Of a DNA stretch of 64,000 nt, positions 63,607 through 64,000 are shown piece after piece. This DNA comes from Vibrio japonicus (lineage in GTDB: Bacteria; Pseudomonadota; Gammaproteobacteria; Enterobacterales; Vibrionaceae): positions 1,302,001-1,366,000 of the forward strand of contig NZ_CP102096.1 of assembly GCF_024582835.1 (NCBI RefSeq). The letters run 5' to 3'. Position numbers and translations under genes: made by a program. Under the pieces are notes generated by a model. That model saw only the letters and a program-made list of their open reading frames with translations. It had not been told where the DNA came from and did not search any database. How positions within the stretch are numbered: the first letter of the stretch is position 1; every line of letters starts with the position of its first letter.

Positions 63607-63630
63607 ATGGAGGCCATATTTGGTCTCCAT
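63607..63630 (+). terminator. Hairpin between the pilin and chaperone genes
   Basis: ATGGAGGCCA pairs with TGGTCTCCAT (one G-T pair) around a 4-nt loop, with a weak T/A tail. Probably an attenuator or mRNA stabiliser that favours pilin over downstream genes. Confidence 0.6.
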
Positions 63631-63639
63631 ATTAACTTT

Positions 63640-64000
63640 ATGAGGATTAAAAACGTGTTCAGAACCATTTGTTGCTTAATTTCAATATGTTGTAGCTTGT
63701 CTGTACATGCGTATCGTGTAGAGCCTATGGTGTCTGAAATGGAACCATTTGGGAAGAAAGCCCAGATGGTAATGAGGGTAGATAATACGACTACTCAATC
63801 ACTTACTGTTGAATTACTGCCATTTTCTATGGTTATGGATGAGTACGGTAATGAAACAATTGAGCCAGCGGACGCAGATCTGTTGGTTGTACCTGTCACA
63901 GCAGTCATTGAACCCGGAAGATCCCAATCCGTTATGGTTCGATATTTAGGTGAGCCCGCAATAGACGAGTCCAAATCATACCGCGTTTCGGTCAAACAAG
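63640..64000 (+). CDS. Periplasmic pilus chaperone, PapD-like (C-terminus outside window)
   Basis: From the ATG at 63640 the frame is open to the window edge, 120 residues. Signal peptide residues 1-23 (TICCLISICCSLSVHA). The rest reads as the first immunoglobulin-like domain of a pilus chaperone: YRVEPMVSEMEPFGKKAQMV, VDNTTTQSLTVELLPFSM, VVPVTAVIEPGRSQSVMVRY and SKSYRVSV. The pattern FGKKAQMVMRV is that of non-classical chaperones of CS1-type or archaic pili rather than FimC. An usher gene is expected next, beyond the window. Confidence 0.78.
   Translation, partial: MRIKNVFRTICCLISICCSLSVHAYRVEPMVSEMEPFGKKAQMVMRVDNTTTQSLTVELLPFSMVMDEYGNETIEPADADLLVVPVTAVIEPGRSQSVMVRYLGEPAIDESKSYRVSVKQ

Noticed and set aside
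1..64000. CRISPR arrays, insertion sequences, prophage genes or rRNA
   Set aside because: I saw no regular repeats with spacers, no transposase or phage proteins and no rRNA; the two gene remnants have no insertion sequence beside them.

Overview
The window looks like a stretch of a Vibrio chromosome. The proteins closely match what I remember of Vibrio and other gammaproteobacterial families: NorM, riboflavin synthase, NagK, CobB, the Pot system, DUF3802/DUF2960/DUF2987 proteins and a periplasmic ATP-dependent DNA ligase. All family and organism statements come from memory; nothing was searched.

Layout. (1) 1-17.3 kb: a myo-inositol catabolic cluster with iolD (cut by the left edge), an iolC-DUF2090 fusion, a TIM-barrel isomerase, a LacI-type regulator, iolH, an iolT-type transporter, iolG, iolB, mgsA, an iron alcohol dehydrogenase and a (methyl)malonate-semialdehyde dehydrogenase (iolA/mmsA). 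Between them lie two gene remnants (an adhE piece and a gntP start) and a tandem pair of unrecognised small ORFs. Two operator families are visible: TGRAA-N6-TTYCA palindromes at nine places, and an identical 16-bp palindrome in front of the isomerase and the transporter. (2) 17.7-32.9 kb: two tRNA-Val(GAC) genes and ordinary housekeeping genes (DNA ligase, DUF3080 lipoprotein, norM, ribE, a fructosamine kinase, an NlpC/P60 lipoprotein, a chemotaxis receptor, a fatty acid hydroxylase, a DTW-domain tRNA enzyme, nagK, a GGDEF/EAL protein). (3) 32.9-52.7 kb: a formate dehydrogenase island. It has tungstate uptake (tupABC) with mobA and a mobB-moeA fusion, a sigma-54 response regulator with its kinase, ybiT, fdhD, DUF3305/DUF3306 genes, and an operon encoding an Fe-S protein, a TorD-type chaperone, a small Tat protein, FdhABC and a small membrane protein. 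(4) 52.9-61.5 kb: cobB, the potABCD polyamine transporter with a second potD, a membrane protein, a Bax-type glucosaminidase and a DUF2987 protein. (5) 61.6-64 kb: a CsgD/VpsT-like regulator divergent from two pilin-like genes and a pilus chaperone cut by the right edge.

The most interesting signal is in region 3. A near-consensus sigma-54 promoter precedes tupA and a second sigma-54 element precedes the fdh operon. Each has a 19-bp palindrome (15 of 19 bases shared, core GCGACA-N3-TGTC) upstream, centred 69 and 79 bp from the -24 GG, a difference of about one helical turn. The tup palindrome sits beside the sigma-54 response regulator gene. This suggests one two-component system that co-ordinates oxyanion uptake and cofactor synthesis with formate dehydrogenase. 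That is an inference from sequence and is untested.
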